A stretch of DNA of 64,000 bases from SVQP01 sp045587385 (GCA_045587385.1 JAZNCE010000003.1:29971-93970); one strand, 5' to 3'; shown: positions 33,405 to 42,470, counted from the first letter of the stretch. Translations and numbers: made by a program. Notes: a model not told the origin generated them from the letters alone.

Positions 33405-36056
33405 TTATTGTTTTTTCTTTTTGGCGTAAGCCGCAAAGGAAAGTGCTGCAATGCCGATCAGGGCGACTGTGCTGCTTGCAATGGATTTGCATCCGCCGCT
33501 CTTGCCCTCATCCTCGGGGGCATCCGTGCTTGGCACGTACTGCTCGGCGGTTTCGGGGTCAATGCAGTTTTGATAAACGTAGTTCAGTCTGCCCAAGGGA
33601 GCTGCGTCACCGTCGGTATAGAATTGCTCCATGGTGGTAATCAAGGAGCGGCTGTCCGCCCACTTGAACTCAAACTTAATGCCGTTCGGGTTGGTGATGC
33701 CCAGCATTTCCATAGGCACCGCCAGCATCATTTGATTGCCCTCTACGCGGTACTCAATCTCACCGATCACTTCAAACGCGTAAGCACCGTCCGTGCCGCA
33801 ATAGCGTGCAACCGTTGTGGTATCAAGGTCTTTGGCTTGATAGTTGATAATGTAATCGTATCCGTACCAGCCGTCACCTCCCGTGGAGAGAAACAGCTGC
33901 ATCCAGGATCTGTCATCCTTGGGTAAGCAGATATTCTCTCTGGTCTCTACGTAGAAATATACGTTTTTGGTGTCTGCGGTGACCTTTGCGGCAACGATAT
34001 CGTTTTTGCCGGTATCGTTGACGTAATGAATGTTTCCAAATCCGTACGAATCGCGATCCAGCATGTCCTTGATGGGGTCGGTGTAGGTGACTTGTACCTT
34101 GTCCCATACGTCAAAGCTGCCCGTGAGGTTGACCGCGTTGCGCGCGTCCTGCACGATCACGGGTGCCGCGCCCTTGAGTCTTTGAATGTTATAGGCAAGC
34201 TGCATGTAGTAGTTATCAAAGTAGCCGCCCTTCATCATTTCGGTATCGCGTGAAAATTCGTAGGAAGCGCAATCCATGAATCCTACCTTGTCGGGGTCAT
34301 TCATTCTTTGCGCGATCCATTCGTTCCAGCCAGTCACAAGCACGAAGGGAACGTCTGCTTCAATGGCTCTGTCCCATTGCGCCTGGAAGTTGATGCCTTG
34401 TACGAACAGATCGGGGTTTTTCTCAAGCCTTTGGTAGTAATCGGTGCGGGTCTTTGCGCTGTTGATCGCGTCTGCAAAGGATCTGCCGAGATTGCTCTTG
34501 TTTCCGTACAGTGCAGAATCGGAAAAGCAGATCGAGCCGCTGTGCTGTGCGGCAGATACGTTGATTGCGCTGGGATTGCCGTTCGCATCGTTGTAGATGC
34601 GCTGCGGCCACTCAAAATCCATCCAGGGCCAGCCGTTTTCCTTGGGAGCTTCCGTGGGCCATTGGTTGAGCTTTACCGTAAAGAAGTCGTCAATATTTGC
34701 TTCGTAAGGGGCAACGATCAAGGGCTTGCCGTCCAGCATGTACCATGTGTCCTTGTAGAAGCCCGGGGCGTAGATCCTCTCATAGATCTCGCGCACGCAG
34801 GACTCTGCTTGGGTATTGGTGTAAAACACGACCTTAGGAGCATCATAGCCCATTTTGTTGAAGTCGTGCAGGATCGCCATCAGCTTAAGCGCGTTATCCG
34901 CATAAGCAAAGCCGTTGGTGGTATCAAAGTATAAAAAGTCAATGCCTGCACCTATTAAAAGCTCGATGTGCTTGCGCGCCACCCAGTTATCGTCTGCATA
35001 ATAGTAGCCGTAAAGCGGCTCACCCCACCAATGCCATTCGTAAGGCTTGCCCCACAGCTCGCAATTGGGATCGCCTGCTGCCCCGATGCCCACTTGATCA
35101 ATGATTTGCTGCATGTTGTAAACGCCCGTGTCACCGTGTTCACCATGCCAAAGGAAATAGAAGATGCCAACATCGTGTTCCTCGGTCACCACGCCCACTT
35201 GGGTAGAGTCGAAAAGTGACCTGCCAAGATCGTCCGTGCCCGCATACCCACCAAATAGGTTGATTTCGTTGTTGGGGACGGTATAGGAAACAGCATTTTC
35301 ACCTTCTCCGTAGGATATCGTGGCGTATTCGCCGTCTTCGGAGTACATGATTTTGAGCGTACCCTCATAGTTATCATCGGGGTGTACCTCTTGCTCCTTG
35401 TATACGGGAGTGGGCCAGGGCGAATGGGGAATCACTCCCTCGGGCAAGATAGGTCCGTTTTGGGAAACGTATTGTTGATATGCCGCCAGATCAAAATTCA
35501 CGGCATCCTGCTCGTCCCGGAAAAAGGCAAGGAAACGGATATCAATCGTCTCGCCGCCAGCTGCTTCAAGACCCAAGCGCACCGGATCAAAACGCAACGC
35601 GGTCATTACAGCGTCTTCCGCGTCAGCCCAGCCCTCGCAATGTACGATCAGTCTGTGCCATGAACCGTCGGGAATCCAATCCCATTTCAGCGTTGAGTCG
35701 GGGGTTTCACCCATGGAAACGCCATCATCGCGCGAAATAAAGATCTCGCCCTGCTCACAGCTTTCGGTTCTGTATTCAATGCAGAGATATTTTGCACTGT
35801 TAACGTAAATATTGGGCGAGATCAGCAATAATTGCGGGTCGCCGCCAAGTGCGGTGAGAGTGGTGTGCGAGCCATCGTTGACCATGTAGTTGAGATTATA
35901 GATGCCTCCGCCGATATTTGCCGTAATGCCTGAATTGGTAAAGTCATAGATCCAAGAGGGGAGGATGGCAGCATCCTCGGCAAATGCAGTAAACGCTGCA
36001 GGCACGCCCAAAAGCAAGATCAGGGCGAGCAGCAGTACAACGATTCTGTATTTCAT
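33405..36056 (-). CDS. Surface GH99/WbsX-like glycosidase with CBM9-like domain (paralogue 2)
   Basis: 883 residues from 36056, set by GAGGAG and by a membrane signal beginning MKYRIVVLLLALILLLG. The domain order equals paralogue 1: N-terminal beta-sandwich, catalytic barrel with FYFLWHGEHGD and VTGWNEWIAQR, CBM9-like domain, then GGCKSI, a membrane helix and KKKKQ. Many blocks are identical to paralogue 1 (for example LFGGYAGTDDL and ENGWPWMDFEWPQ), while the N-terminal module has diverged most. It has its own promoter and terminator, so the two are transcribed separately. Substrate unknown. Confidence 0.75.
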   Translation of the reverse strand: MKYRIVVLLLALILLLGVPAAFTAFAEDAAILPSWIYDFTNSGITANIGGGIYNLNYMVNDGSHTTLTALGGDPQLLLISPNIYVNSAKYLCIEYRTESCEQGEIFISRDDGVSMGETPDSTLKWDWIPDGSWHRLIVHCEGWADAEDAVMTALRFDPVRLGLEAAGGETIDIRFLAFFRDEQDAVNFDLAAYQQYVSQNGPILPEGVIPHSPWPTPVYKEQEVHPDDNYEGTLKIMYSEDGEYATISYGEGENAVSYTVPNNEINLFGGYAGTDDLGRSLFDSTQVGVVTEEHDVGIFYFLWHGEHGDTGVYNMQQIIDQVGIGAAGDPNCELWGKPYEWHWWGEPLYGYYYADDNWVARKHIELLIGAGIDFLYFDTTNGFAYADNALKLMAILHDFNKMGYDAPKVVFYTNTQAESCVREIYERIYAPGFYKDTWYMLDGKPLIVAPYEANIDDFFTVKLNQWPTEAPKENGWPWMDFEWPQRIYNDANGNPSAINVSAAQHSGSICFSDSALYGNKSNLGRSFADAINSAKTRTDYYQRLEKNPDLFVQGINFQAQWDRAIEADVPFVLVTGWNEWIAQRMNDPDKVGFMDCASYEFSRDTEMMKGGYFDNYYMQLAYNIQRLKGAAPVIVQDARNAVNLTGSFDVWDKVQVTYTDPIKDMLDRDSYGFGNIHYVNDTGKNDIVAAKVTADTKNVYFYVETRENICLPKDDRSWMQLFLSTGGDGWYGYDYIINYQAKDLDTTTVARYCGTDGAYAFEVIGEIEYRVEGNQMMLAVPMEMLGITNPNGIKFEFKWADSRSLITTMEQFYTDGDAAPLGRLNYVYQNCIDPETAEQYVPSTDAPEDEGKSGGCKSIASSTVALIGIAALSFAAYAKKKKQ

Positions 36057-36084
36057 ATATAACTCCTCAAACAATATTACGTTT

Positions 36085-36113
36085 ATTATACCACGGTACG
36101 TGCGGGCTGTCAA
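36085..36113 (-). promoter_or_regulatory. Perfect promoter of glycosidase paralogue 2
   Basis: Minus-strand TTGACA (36108-36113), 17-bp spacer, TATAAT (36085-36090). Confidence 0.85.
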
Positions 36114-36160
36114 TGCGACATATTTAAGGTATTAAATTTTGGTGAATTTGCGAAAAACAC

Positions 36161-36190
36161 TTGCGCGCGCAGTGTGCAATCTGCTATAAT
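36161..36190 (+). promoter_or_regulatory. Probable promoter of the serine hydrolase triad
   Basis: TATAAT at 36185-36190 with a weak TTGCGC (36161-36166) 18 bp upstream. Confidence 0.5.
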
Positions 36191-36219
36191 AGAGAGGTAT
36201 AAAATACGGAGGTGTCAAT

Positions 36220-37074
36220 ATGAGTCAGTATTTGGATATGCTGTGCGCCGAGGCAAAGCGCGTCGGCGGCACGTTTTATAAGATCACCGAAATTCACAAG
36301 GGCAGGATCGAAACCGTCACCATAAATCAAGGCAACGCCTGCCAGAACAGCTATTCGGTTGCAAAATCCTTTGTTGTGACCGCAATCGGTATGCTGTACG
36401 ATCAGGGGCTGATCGACCTTGACGAGCGCATCGTGGACATCTTTGCGGACGAGCTGCCTGCAGATATGGATGAAAGATGGCAGCACATGACCGTACATCA
36501 CGCCATGGTGCACGGCTGCGGCTTTTCCGAGGGATATCTCGACATTGATGCCATTGACGCAAGCACGTTGGGCACGGACGATTATCTGACGTATTTGTTC
36601 AAGACCAAGCTCAACTTTGTCCCGGGCACCAAGGGCGCGTACAGCGACGCGGCGTTTTATCTGCTCTCGCGCGTGGTCAGCAAAAAGAGCGGGGAAAAGC
36701 TGGACGATTTTCTTTGGAAGAGGTTATTCTATCCGCTGGGCTATCGCGAAATGGCGTGGAGCAAGTGCCCCTACGGCTATCCCATGGGCGCAACCGGACT
36801 TTATATCTACACCGAGGATATGGCAAAGCTGGGTGAGCTGTATTTGCGCGGCGGCGTGTGGAACGGTGTGCGCATCCTCTCCGAGGAATGGTGTGAGATC
36901 ACGCGCAGACGCGGCTACGAGTTCCATAATATCTGCTCCGGCAAAGCATACGGCAAGGGCGGCGCGTTCGGACAGTTTTTGCTGTATATCCCCGAGCAGG
37001 AGCGCGTCGTCGCATGGCATTCTTTCGGCGGTGGGGATCTGCTGCCTGCCATTACGCTGTGGAAAGACGAATGA
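36220..37074 (+). CDS. Beta-lactamase-family serine hydrolase
   Basis: 284 residues. The SxxK motif is in NSYSVAKSF (about residues 45-53) and the second motif appears as AYSDAAFY, where class C enzymes have YxN. A His-Gly-rich end (WHSFGGGD) sits where the KTG/HxG motif is expected. No signal peptide is present, so a cytoplasmic esterase or peptidase-like role is more likely than antibiotic hydrolysis. GGAGGTGT precedes the start. The next gene's ATG overlaps its stop codon. Confidence 0.85.
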   Translation: MSQYLDMLCAEAKRVGGTFYKITEIHKGRIETVTINQGNACQNSYSVAKSFVVTAIGMLYDQGLIDLDERIVDIFADELPADMDERWQHMTVHHAMVHGCGFSEGYLDIDAIDASTLGTDDYLTYLFKTKLNFVPGTKGAYSDAAFYLLSRVVSKKSGEKLDDFLWKRLFYPLGYREMAWSKCPYGYPMGATGLYIYTEDMAKLGELYLRGGVWNGVRILSEEWCEITRRRGYEFHNICSGKAYGKGGAFGQFLLYIPEQERVVAWHSFGGGDLLPAITLWKDE

Positions 37075-37958
37075 TCTACGAGAGTATTGTACAAATAACG
37101 CTTATTGAAAAGGGCTGGTCGGGTGACAAAAAATACTGTGCCCTCACGGCAGACGGCACAAAATATCTGCTGCGCATCTCACCCGTTGAGCGCGCAGAGC
37201 GCAAAAAGCGCGAGTTTGCGCAAATGCAAAGAGTGGCAGAGCTGGGCATTCCCATGTGCCTGCCCATTGCATGCGGAATTTGCGAGCAGGGCTTTTATTC
37301 CTTGCAATCCTTTGTGGAGGGCGAGGATGCCGAGCCGTATATCGAGCGGCTGACGCCTGCAGAGCAGTATGCTTACGGACTTGATGCAGGCAAAATTCTT
37401 GCGCGCATTCATACCATTCCCGCGCCCGAGGGCGTCATTGCGTGGAGTGAGCGTTTTAACGCCAAGATAGACCGTAAAATCAAAATGTATGCGGAATGCC
37501 CACTTAAATACGAGCACGGGGACGCAGAAATGTTGGACTATATCGCAGGACACCGCCATTTGCTTGACACCCGCCCCCAGACCTATCAGCACGGCGACTA
37601 TCACATCGGCAACATGATGATAGACGCGCAGGGGACGCTGACCATCATTGATTTTGACCGCGATGATTACGGGGACCCGTGGGAGGAATTCAACCGCATT
37701 GTCTGGTGCGCGCAGGCAGCCCCATACTTTGCATCCGGTATGGTGGACGGATATTTTGCAGGGCAGGTGCCAGCAAAATTCTGGCAGCTGCTTGCCTTGT
37801 ATATCTGCTCCAATACGCTGGGCTCCTTGCCGTGGGCAATCCCGTTTGGCGAAAAGGAGATCAGCGTGATGAGAAACCAGCAAGCCGAGGTGCTTGCGTG
37901 GTACGACAATATGAAAAGAGAGGTACCTTCTTGGTACGTGACGGAGGAAAACACATGA
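37071..37958 (+). CDS. APH-like small-molecule kinase
   Basis: 295 residues. The kinase-like fold shows the ATP-binding N-lobe (KYLLRISP), the catalytic loop HGDYHIGNMMID and the metal-binding IIDFDRDDYGDP, matching the aminoglycoside phosphotransferase/choline kinase superfamily. The substrate cannot be read from sequence; housekeeping or aminoglycoside targets are both possible. It overlaps the serine hydrolase stop by four bases (ATGA) and the next gene in the same way, so three proteins are translationally coupled. Confidence 0.85.
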   Translation: MIYESIVQITLIEKGWSGDKKYCALTADGTKYLLRISPVERAERKKREFAQMQRVAELGIPMCLPIACGICEQGFYSLQSFVEGEDAEPYIERLTPAEQYAYGLDAGKILARIHTIPAPEGVIAWSERFNAKIDRKIKMYAECPLKYEHGDAEMLDYIAGHRHLLDTRPQTYQHGDYHIGNMMIDAQGTLTIIDFDRDDYGDPWEEFNRIVWCAQAAPYFASGMVDGYFAGQVPAKFWQLLALYICSNTLGSLPWAIPFGEKEISVMRNQQAEVLAWYDNMKREVPSWYVTEENT

Positions 37959-38989
37959 AAAACAAAAAACCATTGATGATTATATTGATCGCACTTGGCA
38001 GCCTGGTTGCGCTGCTTGCGTTGGTGCTTGTCGGTGCGATCGGGTATTTTAAGCTGCCCGTGGCAATCTATTACGGCGCATCGGATAAAGCGTTCGTGAT
38101 TCCCGATATTATGGAAGGCTACGTGCCGCAGGGCATGCATTACTGTGAGCAAGAGGAGGTCTTGTTGCTCAGCGGTTACCGCTCGGACGGTGCTGCTTCG
38201 CCCATCTACGTGGTGGAGGCAGGCGAGCAGGATCACGGTAAGCTGCTGCAAAAGGTTACGCTCAAAAACGAGGACGGCACCGATTTCGTCGGACACGGCG
38301 GCGGTATTGCCAGATACGGTGATTTTGTGTACGTAGCGGGTGACGAGGCGATCTTGTACGTTTATTCCTTTGCCGATATCATGGCGGCAGAGCAGGGCGG
38401 CAGCGTGACCTGCAAGGGCAGTATCAGCCTGAAAGTGACGGAAGAGGATTATCTCATTCCCGCATTTGTAACCGTATATCAGGATACGCTGGTGCTGGGT
38501 GAATTTTACCGCGAGGAGGTATATCCCACGCCCGAATCTCACCATATGACCACCAAGGCAGGTGACGAGCATTACGCGCTTGCGGTCAGATTTAAGCTTT
38601 CCGCGGATGCAGAATTTGGCATCGTGACCGAGCCTACCGTGGCGTTCAGCCTGCCCGCTCAAGTACAGGGCTTGACCTTTACCGAGGACGGTCAGCGCGT
38701 GTATCTCTCTACCTCCTGGGGATTGTCATTCTCGCATATTATGGAATATGACATGACAAAGCTGCAAAGAGAGGGTGACATCACGGTGCTTGGCAAGCAA
38801 GTGCCGCTGTACTCTATGGACAGCGCCTCGCTGATCATGAATCATAAGATCGCGCCCATGTCCGAGGAAATGGCAATTGTGGACGGCAAGCTGTACGTGC
38901 TTTCCGAGTCTGCCAGCAGCAAGTACATCTTCGGTCGCTTGACAGGCGGTAAGTGGTGCTACGCAACCGACATGGAGAAAATGAAATAA
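37955..38989 (+). CDS. Membrane-anchored beta-propeller-like protein
   Basis: 344 residues. One membrane segment (about 6-33) is followed by an extracytoplasmic domain with repeated beta-strand blocks such as VPQGMHYCEQEEVLLLSGY, GGGIARYGDFVYVAGDE and VQGLTFTEDGQRVYLS. The spacing suggests a six- or seven-bladed propeller, though no family was recognised. GGAGGA precedes the start, which overlaps the kinase gene's stop. It ends at a strong terminator. It may bind a ligand for the upstream enzymes; that is inference. Confidence 0.72.
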   Translation: MKNKKPLMIILIALGSLVALLALVLVGAIGYFKLPVAIYYGASDKAFVIPDIMEGYVPQGMHYCEQEEVLLLSGYRSDGAASPIYVVEAGEQDHGKLLQKVTLKNEDGTDFVGHGGGIARYGDFVYVAGDEAILYVYSFADIMAAEQGGSVTCKGSISLKVTEEDYLIPAFVTVYQDTLVLGEFYREEVYPTPESHHMTTKAGDEHYALAVRFKLSADAEFGIVTEPTVAFSLPAQVQGLTFTEDGQRVYLSTSWGLSFSHIMEYDMTKLQREGDITVLGKQVPLYSMDSASLIMNHKIAPMSEEMAIVDGKLYVLSESASSKYIFGRLTGGKWCYATDMEKMK

Positions 38990-39000
38990 GACACAGAAAA

Positions 39001-39028
39001 ACGGCGGTGATCGGATCACCGCCGTTTT
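39001..39028 (+). terminator. Terminator of the hydrolase-kinase-propeller operon
   Basis: ACGGCGGTGAT / ATCACCGCCGT with a 3-base loop, preceded by AAAA and followed by TTTT. Confidence 0.9.
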
Positions 39029-39055
39029 CATATGCCCGCTTTACGGGAGTTTTCA

Positions 39056-39081
39056 CGTAGGGCGGGGGCTTGCTCCCGCAG
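39056..39081. repeat. GCGGGGGCTTGCTCCCGC palindromic repeat
   Basis: One copy of the element found three times in tandem at 88-147, here with its complete CCCGCAG end. The core is palindromic. Confidence 0.85.
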
Positions 39082-39117
39082 AAAAATCAAAACATTACAC
39101 GTGAGCACAAACTGATT

Positions 39118-40614
39118 TCATTCCCCGTTTTCCAATTCTTCGAGCCGACCCTCCAACGCCTCCACGCGGCTGCCAAGCTCGTCGCACATGTCCTCGCAAT
39201 CGTCGCGCACGCAGGAAATATCGTCCACCTCGCTGCGCAGATCGTCCATATCCTGCTCAAGCTTTCTGATCTTTTCTTCAAGGCTGCTCATGAATCCGCT
39301 CATTTTGATCTTGGGCGTACCCTGGAGCAGCTCGATCTGCTCCAGCTCAAACGACGCTCCTTGGTTTTCAATCGGGTCAAGGCGCAAGCCCGTCAGAGTG
39401 CCGTGCCAGAAGCCGTTGTTCGAGGTGTCCACATAAATATCCTGCATCTGACCGGTTGCCAGATAATGCACACTGAAGTGGCGTTGCTCGGTGTAATCCT
39501 CGCAACCGGGTGTTTTGAAATACAGCTTCATTTCCGCATTGCAAAGAGCGTTGTTGTGATGATACGTCCAATTGCCCTCGTCAAACAACGTGGCTTTGAT
39601 GCGCAGATGTACGTATCTTGCGCGGTCTATATTCAGATTCAACGTATCGTTGGAAAGAATGGGATCCCAAGCCTCGCACATGATCTTAAAAGGATCGGAT
39701 AAAAAGGTAATGCCGGGCAGCTCGGGACACAGCTTTGCGTTTTTCAGAATCGGACCCGGGCAGACAAGATCGTCAATCTCATCGTCATTTCCCAAGTGTA
39801 AGACGTGTTGCTTACAAAGCTCCGCATCCATTTCAAAAGCCACCTCTCCCTGCGGTGTCAGCAGCATGACCGACTCGATCTCTGTTCTGCCGTCTCCATC
39901 GTCGAAGGGGTCAATGCGCAGTCCGATCAGCTCCCCACAGAAAAAGGGATTGTTGACGGCAAGATCCAGCGTTAGCTTATTTCCGTTTGGATATCCTGTG
40001 CGAATACATTTCTGCTCGTCCCATTTGGGATTATCACTCGTGATAAAATAGACCTGCAGGGTGTGGTGATGGCGGTTGCCCATCGTTGCCAGCTTGATGA
40101 GAATGCGGGAGATGCCTGAAAGCGGAATCGAAAGCCCCGCAATGATAAACTGGGGATCTACCAAGACTTCTGCGGCACGTTCGGCAGGCACTGCTTTCAT
40201 GCAAAGCGTACCGCTATCATCCATGATATGCAAGCCGTCAGGCTCCCATTTCTTTTTATCGTCAGTGGACATTTTGGAAAAATCAAAGCTTGCAACGCGC
40301 GGTGTCTCGCGCAGCATGATCTCCTTAGACGCGCCATCGTCCTTGGCAGTCAGCATTTCCAGCAGTCGCTCCAAGGAGGCAACGCGCCGCTCCAGCTCGC
40401 TCTCACTTGCTTTGGGCGCGGAGAGCCCCAATAATTCATCGGTAGAGATATTGAACAGCTTTGCAATGCGGGGAATCATCTCAATGTCGGGATTGGCAAT
40501 GCCTCTCTCCCATTTGGATATTGCTTGCGCCGAAATTACCAACTGTTCTGCAAGCATTTCCTGCGTCATGCCGCGATCCTTACGCAGCGAACAGATCTTT
40601 TCGCCAATATTCAT
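39118..40614 (-). CDS. XRE regulator fused to two beta-sandwich modules and a coiled coil
   Basis: 498 residues. An HTH_3 domain (about 5-62: ICSLRKDRGMTQEMLAEQLVISAQAISKWE) is followed by a short coiled segment, two similar beta-rich modules (about 110-255 and 290-435) and a C-terminal coiled coil (about 440-495). The modules share a closing pattern: LIGLRIDPFDDG...IESVMLL in the first and LTGLRLDPIENQG...LEQIELL in the second. This pattern resembles the N-terminal module of the nearby surface glycosidases. A cytoplasmic sugar-responsive regulator is a reasonable guess. It has its own promoter. Confidence 0.78.
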   Translation of the reverse strand: MNIGEKICSLRKDRGMTQEMLAEQLVISAQAISKWERGIANPDIEMIPRIAKLFNISTDELLGLSAPKASESELERRVASLERLLEMLTAKDDGASKEIMLRETPRVASFDFSKMSTDDKKKWEPDGLHIMDDSGTLCMKAVPAERAAEVLVDPQFIIAGLSIPLSGISRILIKLATMGNRHHHTLQVYFITSDNPKWDEQKCIRTGYPNGNKLTLDLAVNNPFFCGELIGLRIDPFDDGDGRTEIESVMLLTPQGEVAFEMDAELCKQHVLHLGNDDEIDDLVCPGPILKNAKLCPELPGITFLSDPFKIMCEAWDPILSNDTLNLNIDRARYVHLRIKATLFDEGNWTYHHNNALCNAEMKLYFKTPGCEDYTEQRHFSVHYLATGQMQDIYVDTSNNGFWHGTLTGLRLDPIENQGASFELEQIELLQGTPKIKMSGFMSSLEEKIRKLEQDMDDLRSEVDDISCVRDDCEDMCDELGSRVEALEGRLEELENGE

Positions 40615-40647
40615 GTTCCGTGCCCCTCTCGTTTGTGTTGTGCTTTC

Positions 40648-40676
40648 ATTGTACCATAAGTGCCAAAATTCGTCAA
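40648..40676 (-). promoter_or_regulatory. Promoter of the XRE/beta-sandwich gene
   Basis: Minus-strand TTGACG (40671-40676), 17-bp spacer, TACAAT (40648-40653). Confidence 0.75.
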
Positions 40677-40722
40677 TGACTTGTTTTTCCAGTCGCTAAA
40701 CCATAGGTTTAGTGTTAAAAAA

Positions 40723-40752
40723 CGTAGGGGCGATTCAAGAATCGCCCCTACG
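40723..40752. repeat. Perfect 30-bp palindrome of the GTAGGGGCG family
   Basis: CGTAGGGGCGATTC and GAATCGCCCCTACG are exactly complementary around AA. It is the cleanest copy of a family also seen at 49730, 54731, 55726, 63899 and 63979. Confidence 0.9.
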
Positions 40753-40777
40753 ATACGTTGCGTATAATTTGTGTAAT

Positions 40778-41605
40778 TTATTCCGCTGCCAGATCAATGA
40801 CCTGCGTGCCCTCGGTCATGCGGTAATGCTTTTTGACACAGCGCAAAGAAGAAATCCAGCCGCGCACGATCACGGTGCGAAAAGCTCCCGTGTCATAGCC
40901 GCCGGGGCCCATGTTGTCCCACAGCCACGAGGGAGTGGGCCACAGGCAATAGGTGGGTTTTACGACCTCGTAAACCTCTTTTTCCACGCCGCCCTGGCCG
41001 TGATGCGCCATCTGCACGTAATCCGCCTTCAAGAGCGCGTGATCCACGGTTTCAATCAGCTCGTGGCCGCCGTCGGGCTCAAGGTCGCCCAGGAACAGAA
41101 TGCTCTTGCCATCGACCTCAACGCGGAATACGGTCGAGGAATTGTTGATGTAATTGAATGCGGTATTGTAGGTGCGCAGCACGCGCACGGTCACGTTGCC
41201 CCCGTCAAACGCGTACACGTCTCCAACCGTTGCGGTCACGGTAGGGATCTTGCGCACAGCAATCGCCTCGCGGAACAGCGAGAGCCATACCTCGGTGGGA
41301 TTGTGGCTTTGCTTGGGCTCCCAGCGGATGAGAAATTCATCGGGCGGGAAGTTGTAGCAAACCTCGTCCACGGTAATATCGGGGTGCTTTTGCAGCATGG
41401 TCAGAAAGCAACCGAAATGGTCGTCGTGAAAGTGGGTTAAGAACCAAGCCTTGACGTGCCCGCCCAAGCCTTTGAGATATTCGTACAGATAGGGTTCCTC
41501 GCTCTCAAAGCCGCCGTCAAAGACGATCAGCGTGCCGTTCGACTCAATGATAAACGAGGTGTTGATGGTATCGGTGACCGATTTCAGAAAATGCAGCTTT
41601 GCCAT
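40778..41605 (-). CDS. Metallo-beta-lactamase-fold hydrolase
   Basis: 275 residues from 41605, where AAGGAG precedes ATG. The zinc site is THFHDDHFG near residue 60, a later Asp is in LFLGDLEPDGG, and His in QMAHHGQGG, matching the ComEC/Rec2-like or RNase-Z-related MBL groups without a membrane domain. There is no signal peptide. The substrate is unknown. It follows the metallophosphoesterase gene by 19 bp in the glnA cluster. Confidence 0.82.
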   Translation of the reverse strand: MAKLHFLKSVTDTINTSFIIESNGTLIVFDGGFESEEPYLYEYLKGLGGHVKAWFLTHFHDDHFGCFLTMLQKHPDITVDEVCYNFPPDEFLIRWEPKQSHNPTEVWLSLFREAIAVRKIPTVTATVGDVYAFDGGNVTVRVLRTYNTAFNYINNSSTVFRVEVDGKSILFLGDLEPDGGHELIETVDHALLKADYVQMAHHGQGGVEKEVYEVVKPTYCLWPTPSWLWDNMGPGGYDTGAFRTVIVRGWISSLRCVKKHYRMTEGTQVIDLAAE

Positions 41606-41624
41606 AAGTAGCTCCTTGTATGGA

Positions 41625-42470
41625 TTAGTCCGTGCCGCCAAGCGTGATGATGACCAGCTCGGGGCGGTTGTTGAATCGCAGCGGGAAAGAGCTTTGCCCG
41701 ATGCCGCGGCTGACTACCATGTTGGTGTTCTGATAGGTGTAAACGCCGCTGTCGTATGCGGGGAAGGCACCCTGACCGGGGGCGTAAAGTCCGCCGATCA
41801 AGGGCAGACGGAATTGACCGCCATGTGCGTGTCCCGAAAGAGTGAGATCAATCCCCGATTCGGCATAACGCCAAAAGTATTCGGGGCGGTGCGAGAGCAG
41901 GATGGTAAATCCGTCCGTGCCCGCAAGCTCACGTAACTGCTCGGGGGAGTGCAGAACACCTTCGTAGTTTTCGTCATCCACGCCCACAAGTGTAATGCTT
42001 GCATCCCCGCGCGTCAAAGTGACCTTTTCGTCATGCATCACGTCCACACCTATCTCGCGTATCTGCGCTTCCAGCGCAAAGTAGCTCTGTCGGTTCATGG
42101 CGCATTCGTGATTACCCGTGACCATATAGCAGGGTGCAATCTCCATGCACGCGCGCAAAAATGCCAGCGTGGGGGCTTTATCGGGATGCCGCTCGTCAAA
42201 GGTGTCACCCGTAAAAACAATGATGTCGGGCTGCGCCTCTTTTAGCATCGACAGCAGCTTTTGGTTGCCCTCGTCGTATTCCGCGCAGTGCAGGTCGGCG
42301 ATCTGGGCGATACGAAAACCCTCAAATTCGGCAGGCAACCGTGCGCTTGCGATGGTATAGTCCGTGCGCTCAAGCGCCGTGTTTGCCCAAATCACCCAGC
42401 CGCCAAAGGCAATGCAGAGCGCAACCAAGGCGCCGAGCACACAAAACAGTATCTTTTTCTTGTTCGTCAT
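41625..42470 (-). CDS. Membrane-anchored metallophosphoesterase (YkuE/YaeI type)
   Basis: 281 residues. An N-terminal membrane segment (about 7-30) is followed by the dinuclear metal motifs IAQIADLHC, FTGDTFDE, VTGNHEC, LSHRPEYF and SGHAHGGQFRLP. The related YkuE and YaeI enzymes act on phospholipid or UDP-sugar pyrophosphate bonds near the membrane; the substrate here is unproven. The start overlaps the glnA stop (TGATG), so it is coupled to glutamine synthetase translation. A GTG one codon upstream is an alternative start. Confidence 0.88.
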   Translation of the reverse strand: MTNKKKILFCVLGALVALCIAFGGWVIWANTALERTDYTIASARLPAEFEGFRIAQIADLHCAEYDEGNQKLLSMLKEAQPDIIVFTGDTFDERHPDKAPTLAFLRACMEIAPCYMVTGNHECAMNRQSYFALEAQIREIGVDVMHDEKVTLTRGDASITLVGVDDENYEGVLHSPEQLRELAGTDGFTILLSHRPEYFWRYAESGIDLTLSGHAHGGQFRLPLIGGLYAPGQGAFPAYDSGVYTYQNTNMVVSRGIGQSSFPLRFNNRPELVIITLGGTD

